Shown here in pieces: positions 45,136 through 54,259 of a DNA stretch of 64,000 nucleotides. The notes under the pieces are model-generated. The model had not been told where the DNA came from. It saw only the letters and a list, made by a program, of their open reading frames with translations, and did no database searches. Position 1 is the first letter of the stretch. Every line of letters starts with the position of its first letter. The DNA is from CBDCFT01 sp965216365 (GTDB taxonomy: Bacteria > Pseudomonadota > Gammaproteobacteria > Arenicellales > CBDCFT01): the NCBI GenBank assembly GCA_965216365.1, contig CBDCFT010000013.1, forward strand, positions 186,001-250,000, in the 5' to 3' direction. The position numbers and the translations under genes are program-made.

Positions 45136-46306
45136 GGGCATTCCCGTTTTCGGCAACAAAGGTGCGTCTATTCATGTGCGCGAAATGGTAAACGCATTTA
45201 ACACGGTAGGTGGTCATGTCACTCTCGTTGCGGCGCGTTGTGGGCCGCAAGACGACGAAGTTTATGCCGACATTGTAAAGGTAAAAACCGATCAGCCGCG
45301 TGTAAATTCATATCCGTTGGAGGGTTGTGAGAAAACCCGCGCGCGTGAACAACATTCCATGATGCTTTCCGATGCGATTGAGACCCGTTTAATGGATCTG
45401 CATGGTGAAAACCCTTTCGACTTTATCTACGAACGGTATTGTTTGTTTAGTACTGCGGGTGTCAGGGCGGCGCGTGCACTAAACATTCCCAGTATTGTTG
45501 AGGTTAACTCGCCACTACTGCCGGAACAGCAACGTTACCGCAAACTGGAACTCGTTGCCGAAGCGCAAGCTGTGGAGAGGGAAGTGTTTACCACGGCTGA
45601 TGCGGTGGCGACTGTCTCGGATGAAGTCTGCTGTTACGTTGCATCAAGAGGTGCGCCAAAAAATCGGACATTTGTTGTATCGAACGGTGTCGACACTAAA
45701 CGATTCCACCCCGACATCGAACCAATTCAAACGACGGCAGAATCCGAGCGATTTGTTGTAGGGTTTGTCGGCAGCTTGAAACCATGGCATGGCATTGAAG
45801 TCTTGTTACGGGCATTCCGTATCGTTGTGCAGCAAAATAAAAATGTGCATTTGCTCATCGTCGGGGATGGTCCATTACGGCAATGGGTCGAAGGGTTCGT
45901 CAGCGGAGCCGGTATCGAGGACAATGTAACCATGACCGGTTGGGTGTCTTATCGTCAACTGCCCAGCCTCATCCAATCCATGTCTGTGGCGGTCGCGCCG
46001 TACCCTGAGCTGGAAAATTTTTATTTTTCTCCGTTGAAGTTGTACGAATACATGGCACTAGGAAAACCGGTTATCGCCAGCGATGTGGGTCAAATCAAAC
46101 AGATCATTAATGACCGTGACAACGGAATACTGATCAAACCCGGCGATGCTACGGCGCTCGCCAGCCGAATTGCCTATTTGGTAAACGATTCGAGTAGTTG
46201 TGCAAAACTGGGAGCGTGCGCGCGCGAATCCGTCTTGAACAGAACCTGGATCAATAATGCCCAGCGTGTATTGTCCATTATCAACCCGTTTATAAAAGCG
46301 GTCTGA
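45107..46306 (+). CDS. GT4 glycosyltransferase
   Basis: This 399-residue enzyme has a GT-B fold: an N-terminal acceptor domain (GNKGASIHVREMVNAF) and a C-terminal donor domain (VGFVGSLKPWHGIEVLL, then FSPLKLYEYMALGKPVIAS with the EX7E-type region). I chose ATG 45,107, which has AGGAGG at 6-nt spacing; a longer frame from 44,990 overlaps the upstream gene. It overlaps the frame-broken GT4 by 29 nt. Confidence 0.88.
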   Translation: MRIAYVIADRGIPVFGNKGASIHVREMVNAFNTVGGHVTLVAARCGPQDDEVYADIVKVKTDQPRVNSYPLEGCEKTRAREQHSMMLSDAIETRLMDLHGENPFDFIYERYCLFSTAGVRAARALNIPSIVEVNSPLLPEQQRYRKLELVAEAQAVEREVFTTADAVATVSDEVCCYVASRGAPKNRTFVVSNGVDTKRFHPDIEPIQTTAESERFVVGFVGSLKPWHGIEVLLRAFRIVVQQNKNVHLLIVGDGPLRQWVEGFVSGAGIEDNVTMTGWVSYRQLPSLIQSMSVAVAPYPELENFYFSPLKLYEYMALGKPVIASDVGQIKQIINDRDNGILIKPGDATALASRIAYLVNDSSSCAKLGACARESVLNRTWINNAQRVLSIINPFIKAV

Positions 46307-46339
46307 CACTGGAATTGCTTAGAAAATATTTATCTCACC

Positions 46340-48145
46340 ATGAGTAATCAAGTGAAACCCGACCGTAACCAGTTACGGTTAAGTGCTATCGGCCGAATCG
46401 TCAAGCATTTTTGGCCCCATGTAAAACCACATCGTACTACCTTGGCGATGGCGGGATTGTGCATGCTGGGTGTCACAGCGATGGAATTACTCAGGCCGTG
46501 GCCGTTGAAATTTGTATTTGATGTCATTCTGGTTTCGACGGAAAAAACAACGACAATGCTCGAGTCGCTTCCTGATTTTGCTCACAACACAAATTACCTG
46601 TTGGCCGCTATCGCGTTGTCCATTCTTGCTATAGCCATACTGAGCGGTTTGTTCGGGTTTGGGCAGGCATTTCTTTTATCCAGCGTTGGGCAAAAAGTGG
46701 TTGCCGTCATCCGTCGCCAGGTGTACGCACATCTGCAACGCTTGTCTCATTCGTTTCATGAACACAGTGCCACGGGTGATTTATTGGCGCGTTTGACCGG
46801 CGATATTCGCATGATGCGCGAGTTATTGGTCACATCCGTCATGTTTATTATCGACCGCTCTTTGGCCGTCGTCGCCATGATCGCCATTATGTTGTGGATG
46901 GATTGGCAGTTGACCTTGATTGCCCTGGCGGTGATGCCGGTTTTGGTAATGACGGTTACAAAGTTTGGCCGTGAGATCAAAGGTGCCACCCGGCGGCAGC
47001 GGCGTAAGGAAAGTCAGATCACCAATGTCATGGCAGAAAACCTGTCGTCGATAAGCATTGTCCAGGCCTTCGCCCGTGAGGCATACGAGGAGGAGCGGTT
47101 TGCCCGTCACAATGCCAAGAGCATGCAGGCTGGGTTGGTGTCGACACGGCTGGAACAACAAATGAATCGTCTGGTGCAAATCATTCTCGCACTGGGTACG
47201 GCAGGGGTTATCTGGTTTGGTGTTACCCGGGTGCAAACCGGAATTCTGACACCAGGCGATCTGTTGGTGTTTACTGCGTATTTGACCGGTCTATACAAAC
47301 CTATTCGTAAACTTGCCGGGCTAACCAGTCGTATGGCTAAGGCGACGGTCTGCGGTGAACGCGTGATGACCATACTGGAAACGGAACCCGACATCAAAGA
47401 TGCTAGCGATGCACAACAAGCACCGTTATTCAACGGTGAAATCACTTTCAGCAATGTCACTTTTTCTTACCCGGCTAAACCGAGGGTACTGAACGATGCG
47501 AGTTTCCACATTCAACCGGGCCAGACCATTGCGTTATCTGGGGAGAGTGGCGCGGGCAAATCCACTATTGCAAATCTGCTATTACGTTTTTATGACCCGG
47601 AAGCGGGTAGCGTTCTAATCGACGGTGTCGATATACGGCGTTATACATTGGAATCGTTACGCAATCAGATTGCAGTGGTGCTGCAAGAGTCGGTGCTGTT
47701 TAACACATCAATACGTGACAACATCGGTTACGGCAAGTTGGATGTAAGCGATGAAGAAATCATAGCGGCGGCCAAAGCGGCGAATGCACACGAATTCATC
47801 GAATTGCTTGCTGACGGATACGACACGGTAGTCAGTGAACGTGGTGCCAGCCTTTCCGGTGGTCAACGACAACGCATCGCAATTGCGCGTGCGATGATCA
47901 GAAACGCACCCATTGTAATTTTGGATGAACCTACCGCCGGGTTGGATTTCAAAAACAAGACTGAAGTCGAAGTCGCGCTAAATCGATTAGTGCAAAATTC
48001 CACTTGCCTCACCATTACTCACGATCAAGTATCGGCGATCGCCGTTGATCGCAACCTGAAAATAGACCACGGCGAGGTTATAGAGATGGTAGAAGATTTT
48101 GACAAAACTGTGCAACGCTTACCCACGGTCGCGTATTCCGCTTAG
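46340..48145 (+). CDS. MsbA-like ABC exporter
   Basis: This 601-residue half-transporter has a six-span membrane domain (about residues 1-330) and an ATPase domain (about 355-590) with Walker A GESGAGKS (401-408), signature LSGGQRQR (505-512) and Walker B IVILDEPTAGLD. It forms a homodimer like MsbA and may flip a lipid-linked glycan intermediate made by the surrounding genes. It lies inside the glycan operon. Confidence 0.9.
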   Translation: MSNQVKPDRNQLRLSAIGRIVKHFWPHVKPHRTTLAMAGLCMLGVTAMELLRPWPLKFVFDVILVSTEKTTTMLESLPDFAHNTNYLLAAIALSILAIAILSGLFGFGQAFLLSSVGQKVVAVIRRQVYAHLQRLSHSFHEHSATGDLLARLTGDIRMMRELLVTSVMFIIDRSLAVVAMIAIMLWMDWQLTLIALAVMPVLVMTVTKFGREIKGATRRQRRKESQITNVMAENLSSISIVQAFAREAYEEERFARHNAKSMQAGLVSTRLEQQMNRLVQIILALGTAGVIWFGVTRVQTGILTPGDLLVFTAYLTGLYKPIRKLAGLTSRMAKATVCGERVMTILETEPDIKDASDAQQAPLFNGEITFSNVTFSYPAKPRVLNDASFHIQPGQTIALSGESGAGKSTIANLLLRFYDPEAGSVLIDGVDIRRYTLESLRNQIAVVLQESVLFNTSIRDNIGYGKLDVSDEEIIAAAKAANAHEFIELLADGYDTVVSERGASLSGGQRQRIAIARAMIRNAPIVILDEPTAGLDFKNKTEVEVALNRLVQNSTCLTITHDQVSAIAVDRNLKIDHGEVIEMVEDFDKTVQRLPTVAYSA

Positions 48146-48174
48146 AAGTCAGCGCTTAGGAAGCGTCACGAAAA

Positions 48175-49530
48175 ATGGCATTACCACAATTGCAATTAAA
48201 AGAATCTACGGCACAGGACTGGCGGGCTTTGTTAAATTCGGCGATGTCCCCGAGGATCATGTGTGAGGAGTTGAACGACCATTGGCCGTATGCAGGAAAT
48301 CGCGGCCTTGAGGTCATCGATTGCCAGCTCGTGCGAATTTATCCACGCAAAAATGGAGGGAGCGTGTTGGAGTTCGAATTATGTCTCAGTGGTCAGGGAC
48401 ACGAGCGCCACCAAACCGTATTCGCGGAATGGGTAGGTGACAATGTTGTTAAGCGTTGTCAGGAGACTATTACAAGTCTGAGCAAACGCCGGCGGGGTCA
48501 ATTAGATCGGGATGACGGTGACCTCGTTACGTGTCTTCCAAATATGGGGTTATTGATACGGTTTCCGGGTTTGGACGAACGTATCGAAGGACTTAAACTT
48601 ATTAATCAGCCAGCGTCGTTGGCCCAAATTCTGAGAACGTTGAAAAATAACAACACTCGCGTGCCATCGGGTCACGTCGAAGTGGAATTACTGGGTCACC
48701 GGTTGGGTAAACGTTGTGTTGTTCGCGTCAATGGGCGAAACAGCGGTACATCATCTGCAACAGATACCGATTGCACGTTCATATTAAAACTTTACAAGAT
48801 GCGCACGAACCGTGGGCGATTCGTCTACGATTGTATGAAACGATTAGAGATGAACGGATTCGAATCTGAGTCATTGATTCGCATCCCTCAACTGCTTGTA
48901 TACCTGAGCGAATGGAATGCACTGGTCATGGAGGATGTGCGAGGTGTTTCTTTACCCATGTTGTCAGGAGATCGTTTAGTAGATGGGCTGGAGCGGGCCG
49001 GACAGGCGCTACGCAAACTGCACAATACACCCATGAAAGTGGAACACCGGCATTCGGTGGATAGTGAAATCGAACTGCTAGAACAAAGAGTCGGTTTGGT
49101 CAGTAGGCTCATGCCCGAGTTGACTGATACGACCAACAAGACGTTGCAAAGCGTGGTTAACGAACTCAATCAATGTCGTCAATTTACACCGACGTTAGTG
49201 CATCGTGATTTTTATGAAAAACAAATACTGATAGATGGCGACGAAACCATACTATTGGATTTCGACACCTTGTGTATGTCGGACCCGGCGCTTGATGTTG
49301 GAAACTTCATTGCTCATCTTGAGTTAAACCGACTGCAGGGAATACTTAAGGTTGAAAATGGGGCTGCTGTCTTCAGTGACGCCTATGATGGGTATCAAAA
49401 TGATGCCTTTCGAAGACGTGTCACGATTTACGCGCGATCCGCCATGCTTCGATTGGCGTGTCTTTACGCATTTTGGCCACGTTGGCGTTATGTGTGCAGG
49501 CCTTTACTGGAAGCTGCGAATGCTCGTTGA
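48175..49530 (+). CDS. APH-fold protein with long N-terminal domain (first of pair)
   Basis: This 451-residue protein has an unrecognised N-terminal domain (about 1-160), then an APH-like kinase fold with TLVHRDFYEKQILIDG (Asp345) and ILLDFDTLCM (Asp362). The kinase lobe also contains a NALVMEDVRG hinge. It overlaps a paralogue by 11 nt. The pair may form a heteromer. Substrate unknown; a sugar or lipid-linked glycan is likely from context. Confidence 0.7.
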   Translation: MALPQLQLKESTAQDWRALLNSAMSPRIMCEELNDHWPYAGNRGLEVIDCQLVRIYPRKNGGSVLEFELCLSGQGHERHQTVFAEWVGDNVVKRCQETITSLSKRRRGQLDRDDGDLVTCLPNMGLLIRFPGLDERIEGLKLINQPASLAQILRTLKNNNTRVPSGHVEVELLGHRLGKRCVVRVNGRNSGTSSATDTDCTFILKLYKMRTNRGRFVYDCMKRLEMNGFESESLIRIPQLLVYLSEWNALVMEDVRGVSLPMLSGDRLVDGLERAGQALRKLHNTPMKVEHRHSVDSEIELLEQRVGLVSRLMPELTDTTNKTLQSVVNELNQCRQFTPTLVHRDFYEKQILIDGDETILLDFDTLCMSDPALDVGNFIAHLELNRLQGILKVENGAAVFSDAYDGYQNDAFRRRVTIYARSAMLRLACLYAFWPRWRYVCRPLLEAANAR

Positions 49531-50911
49531 AAATCTGACCCCTAACTATATGTTAGAGCAATTCGATATCGCGCGGGATGCGAAAAGAATGTTTTGTATT
49601 TTTCAGGATTCGCTACAGTCGAATGGCGACAAGTGTTTCCAAATTGAGAATTGTCGCGTATTGCGCTTTCGTTACCGGGCAGTCCAACGATCCATCCTGC
49701 TCTATGAACTGCAATTGCGAAATATGGTTACTGGGCAAAAGCGTAGTCAATGGGTTACAGGAGTTATTTATGCAGACTATGAACGTGCCGAACAGTTGTA
49801 TCGGCGGCTAAAACGGTCACCTTTGGTTTGTCAGATTCCAGAGGATTGGAAAACCTTTGAACCCGTGTGTTACATCCCCGAATTGCGAATGCTTGTGCAG
49901 GTTTTTCCACTTGATCGCTATCTCAATACATTGCCGCGAATACTGAAGCGTCCCACATCAGAACTTGAAACGTTACTATTGCAGGAATTTGGTGTCGGCG
50001 ATTGGCAACTAAGGCGCTGGGAAACTGAACCCACCCGTTACCGGCCATTTTTGGGTGTCACGCTGCGGTGCACTCTGACTGCGAAGAACGCTATCAGCGG
50101 TGAAACGTGCTCAAAATGTTTTTATATAAAGTTGTATCGTGACGATCATGGCCAACAGATTTATGACTTGCTGCGCCGGTTGCAAGCAACAACAGCACAA
50201 CAAGATTACCCATTTGAGACTGTCCGACCCATAGGTTACATCGCTGGCTTACGCGCCCTGGTACTCGCTGAAGCAAGTGGTCAATCATTAGAACAGATAC
50301 TGATCAATGGAAAGAATATAAAAAAGGCAATGAAGCAAACCGCGCGAGCGATGGTGGCTTTGCACGAAAGCGACTTGTTGGACGGGAAGCCACGCACACG
50401 GGATTCGGCGCTTGCCAGAGCCGAGCGGGCGGTATCTTTTATTCAATGGGCTTGTCCGTCGCAAGGTCAAAAAGCACTTGAGATACTAAAAGTATTAAAA
50501 CAAAGATTCGAAGTGGTGGGCGCGCGCCCTACCCATCTCGACTTCAAGGCCGATCATATTTTTATCGACAGTGATCGGACGATATTTATCGATCTCGATT
50601 CTTTCGGTATCGGTGATCCGGTTTTCGATCCCGCAACCCTGCTGGTACGACTGCGTGCGATGCCGGATCTGCTACCAATTTCACCGTCAATAATCGATGA
50701 GGCTATATGGGCATTTATAGAAGAGTATTTTCATCTTGTGCCCGGCTCCTGGCGTAAGCGCTTACCGGTTAATATTGCGTTGGCCTCGCTCAAAGTGGCG
50801 CTTTACTATGTTCAGCACCAAGAACCGGATTGGCAAAGCCGGGTAAATGTGTTGTTAAATCAGTCGACAAAGTCGTTGTCCACAAATACATACTCATCCC
50901 TCGTCGCATAA
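49520..50911 (+). CDS. APH-fold protein with long N-terminal domain (second of pair)
   Basis: This 463-residue protein is built like its upstream neighbour: an N-terminal domain (RVLRFRYRAVQRSILLYELQ), a hinge ALVLAEASG, catalytic THLDFKADHIFI (Asp341) and IFIDLDSFGIGDP. Histidine is retained but Arg of HRD is Leu. I chose ATG 49,520; the frame runs further up to 49,352 but that part lies in the upstream gene. It is the last gene of the operon. Confidence 0.7.
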   Translation: MLVENLTPNYMLEQFDIARDAKRMFCIFQDSLQSNGDKCFQIENCRVLRFRYRAVQRSILLYELQLRNMVTGQKRSQWVTGVIYADYERAEQLYRRLKRSPLVCQIPEDWKTFEPVCYIPELRMLVQVFPLDRYLNTLPRILKRPTSELETLLLQEFGVGDWQLRRWETEPTRYRPFLGVTLRCTLTAKNAISGETCSKCFYIKLYRDDHGQQIYDLLRRLQATTAQQDYPFETVRPIGYIAGLRALVLAEASGQSLEQILINGKNIKKAMKQTARAMVALHESDLLDGKPRTRDSALARAERAVSFIQWACPSQGQKALEILKVLKQRFEVVGARPTHLDFKADHIFIDSDRTIFIDLDSFGIGDPVFDPATLLVRLRAMPDLLPISPSIIDEAIWAFIEEYFHLVPGSWRKRLPVNIALASLKVALYYVQHQEPDWQSRVNVLLNQSTKSLSTNTYSSLVA

Positions 50912-50969
50912 CCATGAATCGCTTCTAGTTTATCCGCGCTTCTTGAGTCGGATGTTATTATGTTACCCC

Positions 50970-52556
50970 CTAAGCGAATTTTCCATCGACAGCATCACAT
51001 AGAATCTTGTCTACTCGCTCAATGTTATCGGGGCCAATCGACAGCAAATTCTGAGCCGTTTTGATTAGATTGCGTCTTGTGGTCTCATTTCCGGTCATTT
51101 TCGTGCAACGATACAAAATTGTTGCTCCGGCGAATTCAGTCACGCGCGGACTAACGACCGGCCAGATCGATACCGCTGCTTTTTTATAGCTGCTAATCGC
51201 TTCTTGTAGAGTTCGTTGACAGTCGATAGGCGCCTGTGTGCAAATTCCCGCAATAACATAGTGACCTAAAAAGAATCCTAAATCGTAGGCTGGGTCACCA
51301 ATGCTGCAACTAAATTCCAGATCGATGACGCCGATACGATTTTCGCCGACTAATATGTTTTTTGAACAAAAATCGAGGTGCATGAATCCGTTTACTCGTG
51401 CAGCATCACTGGCAGAGTGCAACGCGTTTAGATTACTGCGCACCTTGTACGGGAGGTAATTCAAATTGTCATTGGTTAGACGCAAGTTCAACATGGATTT
51501 CCAATGACTTACATCCAAAGCCCGATCTCCCCAAAGCGGATTAACTTGTCCTGATGATTCGTGACATTTGGCCATGAAGCGGGCTGCACGGCGCGCGACT
51601 GCAGCGTCAAATACGCCCCGGGCAAGATCCTGTTCGAGAGTATGGCCGCCAGGGCAAACTTCGCTCAACATCAACGTTTTACTTTCCTTGCTGTAATACA
51701 CAACTCCTGGTAATTCGGTATCGTCTTGTATGTTCGCACGTAACCATTTGATAGCACGTCGTTCAACGGAAAGTCGCTGACGTGGTTTTAGACTTGCCGG
51801 ATCGGTTAGGTTTGCTGCTTTTACCGTATCGTTGGCGTACTTTATAAAGTATTGAGTATCGTCAGCCAGTTTTGCGCGAAACACTTCATCCGGCTTTCCA
51901 GGTTTTGCCACGTGCAATTCTGAACATTCAAACCCCGCGCGTTTCAAGTTAGCACGCACTTTTCGTAGAGCAATCGTGCTCGCATCTTGCATACCGTTTT
52001 GGCATATGTGCCAAATTTTTTCGCGTTGCAATCGAGATAAATGATCCGGCATCGCAGACATGAAAGTCGTTTTGCCTGTGTCTTTTTTCGCTAGACAAGC
52101 CCGTAGCGTAGTCGCTCGCACCGACGAGCTTCCTGTAGGTACGGCGGCGATGTTCGTTTCAATGCCCTTTTGCGCTGCAAGTTCGGCGAGTGTTTCGAAA
52201 CGCGTATCACCATCGGCAAAATCAGCTTCCCCGAGACAGAACAGAATACTGCCGCCATATTCGATTCGATCCAAATAGCCGAATGCGTGTTTCACGGCGC
52301 TTGTGGGTGCAGTCTCGACGCGAACTTTGGCAGTGTCTTGAAGAAAGATACGCCATATTTCTTCGGCTATATCCGTGTCAAGTACTTTTGTCGTACCCGG
52401 GACATTACGGTAGCGGTTTGTGATGATAACGACGACCTCGTCCACGTTCGGTCTGGCGACGAGGTTCAGAACCGCGGCGTAGTGGGCGGCGTGTGGTGGG
52501 CGAAAGGCTCCCGGAAAGACTGCAACGCAACGCCCGCTGTTCGTAAGCGATTTCAT
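50970..52556 (-). CDS. Nucleotidyltransferase-kinase fusion
   Basis: This 528-residue protein has an N-terminal cytidylyltransferase-like domain with GAFRPPHAAH (His22, His25) and a second motif TGSSSVRATTLR. The C-terminal APH-type kinase has FMHLDFCSKNILV (Asp395) and VIDLEFSCSIGDP. Such a fusion could phosphorylate and then activate a sugar or alcohol as a CDP-type donor. HldE is similar in logic but uses other folds and the reverse order. It converges on the glycan operon. ATG 52,556 is chosen; an upstream start at 52,598 is possible. Confidence 0.75.
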   Translation of the reverse strand: MKSLTNSGRCVAVFPGAFRPPHAAHYAAVLNLVARPNVDEVVVIITNRYRNVPGTTKVLDTDIAEEIWRIFLQDTAKVRVETAPTSAVKHAFGYLDRIEYGGSILFCLGEADFADGDTRFETLAELAAQKGIETNIAAVPTGSSSVRATTLRACLAKKDTGKTTFMSAMPDHLSRLQREKIWHICQNGMQDASTIALRKVRANLKRAGFECSELHVAKPGKPDEVFRAKLADDTQYFIKYANDTVKAANLTDPASLKPRQRLSVERRAIKWLRANIQDDTELPGVVYYSKESKTLMLSEVCPGGHTLEQDLARGVFDAAVARRAARFMAKCHESSGQVNPLWGDRALDVSHWKSMLNLRLTNDNLNYLPYKVRSNLNALHSASDAARVNGFMHLDFCSKNILVGENRIGVIDLEFSCSIGDPAYDLGFFLGHYVIAGICTQAPIDCQRTLQEAISSYKKAAVSIWPVVSPRVTEFAGATILYRCTKMTGNETTRRNLIKTAQNLLSIGPDNIERVDKILCDAVDGKFA

Positions 52557-53051
52557 ATAGTTGACGTAACTACGAGTATACGCTCTGACTATGCACAAGG
52601 CGTTTACGAATGATTATATCGAAATTCTTACAAAACCTTTTCGTCTTATTCTCGCTCCTTGTTCGTGAATCGGAACCTATTCTGTTGGATAAAACGACGA
52701 CATCTGCAGTTTGGAGTTCATAAACTAAATCTCTTAGTACGCATAAATTTTTATGCTGATAGCAGAACAAGATCGCGTTTCGTCATGAGACTGCCGCAAA
52801 TTGTTCTGTCGACCAAATAAAAGTGGGTGGGGTAAATAGACCAAATACGGGGCAAATCACCCCGCACAAAACACCAAACATACTCTTTAATAAAAGGATA
52901 ACCGCAGAAAACTTAGCCATTGACGATTTGGTATGCCTCTTGCAAATAGTGACTAAGTCACTAAATGATTTCAAGGCTGATCCGAATCAAATGATATGGA
53001 ACGACGAATGACTACTGTTTTGTTGCAAGTAAAGAGAATAGGAATGGAGAT
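52557..53051. other. Intergenic stretch before the first Crp/Fnr gene
   Basis: I support no gene in these 495 bases. Short frames on both strands near 52,780-53,010 overlap each other and match nothing. A possible sigma-54 site is listed separately. The promoter of the minus-strand fusion gene must lie near 52,560-52,700. Confidence 0.45.
52929..52945 (+). promoter_or_regulatory. Possible sigma-54 promoter upstream of Crp/Fnr gene 1
   Basis: TGGTATGCCTCTTGCAA has GG at 52,930-52,931 and GC at 52,942-52,943, 10 nt apart. The -12 element TTGCA is perfect, and the -24 element matches TGGCACG at 5 of 7. The predicted start is near 52,954, about 98 nt before the ATG. Confidence 0.4.
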
Positions 53052-53792
53052 ATGTTAGAACAAGAGAGCGCTACGACAGGTGGTATATACAAAAACATCG
53101 ATAAAGAGTCATGGTTAAAGAATTTTAATTCATTACACGGACTTAACGATCCGTTATGGCGGGACGCTTGCACGCGCATGCGTTTTACCTGTATTCCGTC
53201 GAACACTGTTATTGTTAGTGAAGGAAGTCGCTTAGAAAGTTATTTATTGTTGATGGAGGGCAAAGCGCGTTTTCAAAAACTTTCCAAGAACGGACGCCAG
53301 ATCACGGTGCTTCGGGTAAACGGTGGACAAAGTTGTGCACTGGCGACGGCCTGTTTATTGTCAAATAGTCCCCTGCCAGCCAGTGCGATTACGGAATCAG
53401 ATATATGGGGCGGCGTCATCAGCAAAGCCGATTTTTTACTGTGTCTGCAGAAGTCTCCAAGTTTCCGTCGATTCCTGTTTTCAAACTTTGCTAACCAACT
53501 TCATGATGTGATGCGCTTAATTGAGCAATTGGCGTTTGAACCGTTGGATATTCGGATTGCTAACTACTTGCTGGCGAATAGCGATGAACAATCGGTTGTG
53601 AATAAGAGTCATCAGGAGATCGCTGATGAGTTGGGCACAGTACGTGAAGTGGTGACCAGGGAAATACGAACCCTTAAGAATCACGGTTGGATTTCGGTGG
53701 CTCGTGGTTATATCACCCTGCGTAACCGTGTCGCACTTTCGAGTCTTGCCAGCAGCAAATTGACACCGTCTACAAACACAAAGACTCACTGA
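53052..53792 (+). CDS. Crp/Fnr-family regulator 1
   Basis: This 246-residue regulator has a cyclic-nucleotide-like effector domain (residues about 35-150) and a winged HTH (SHQEIADELGTVREVVTREI). It lacks the N-terminal Cys cluster of FNR. It has a Cys95-X5-Cys101 pair (SCALATACLL) that recurs in the two other Crp/Fnr genes here. A redox or heme-based signal is possible. It heads the redox locus, next to a ChaN-like gene. Confidence 0.9.
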   Translation: MLEQESATTGGIYKNIDKESWLKNFNSLHGLNDPLWRDACTRMRFTCIPSNTVIVSEGSRLESYLLLMEGKARFQKLSKNGRQITVLRVNGGQSCALATACLLSNSPLPASAITESDIWGGVISKADFLLCLQKSPSFRRFLFSNFANQLHDVMRLIEQLAFEPLDIRIANYLLANSDEQSVVNKSHQEIADELGTVREVVTREIRTLKNHGWISVARGYITLRNRVALSSLASSKLTPSTNTKTH

Positions 53793-53985
53793 TAATGCAT
53801 ATAACTTCGTCATCAATTGCACTACTTTCTGAAGTGTGATGAGGAAAGAGTGTATCGAATCGAAATAAGCGCGAAGTAAATCTTGCATCCGTGTCACGTA
53901 TTTCTGATTGAGTCAATCAATGTAAAGGGTGGAATTTTGATATAGAAAGCATCCAGAGATGGGGTGCTGCATCAGTAAGCCGTGG
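53793..53985. other. Short intergenic region after Crp/Fnr gene 1
   Basis: No gene is seen. An ATTGA-G-TCAAT palindrome at 53,907-53,917 resembles half of an FNR-type site but has the wrong spacing, so I do not call it an operator. Confidence 0.3.
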
Positions 53986-54180
53986 TCAATTTTCCATTGC
54001 ATTTTCAATTTTAATCGTTAAGTAGTTTGCGTTAGCAGAAGCTATACGTCCGAGAAATTCGCCATCCACAATGGCTTGTTCAACTGCTTTGAGTTGGCCA
54101 TCACAAGCGCCCGTTCCAGGTATTGTCAGTAATACCATTGTTGCTGCAATGGAGGCTTTTCGTTTTTTACGGTTAGACAA
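53986..54180 (-). CDS. Small putative exported protein
   Basis: This 64-codon frame has a basic N-terminus, a hydrophobic segment and a Cys (RKKRKASIAATMVLLTIPG, then GAC) that look like a signal peptide. The mature part would be under 40 residues. The start is a TTG without a clear ribosome site. It could be a real small envelope protein or a chance frame. No family is recognised. Confidence 0.4.
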   Translation of the reverse strand: MSNRKKRKASIAATMVLLTIPGTGACDGQLKAVEQAIVDGEFLGRIASANANYLTIKIENAMEN

Positions 54181-54259
54181 TATTGATTATGAGTTCATTT
54201 GCTGGACACCTTGTTTTGGTTGGTTTATACAGACTTAACAATCAATCTTTTTGCTAATA

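Noticed and set aside
42946..50911. Aminoglycoside-resistance genes
   Set aside because: The APH fold is broad; these genes lie inside a glycan operon and have long extra domains, so a resistance call is not supported.
52783..53011. Small frames on both strands before the Crp/Fnr gene
   Set aside because: They overlap each other and show no domain or ribosome site.
53907..53917. FNR-type site
   Set aside because: ATTGA-G-TCAAT has one central base instead of the four between FNR half-sites.
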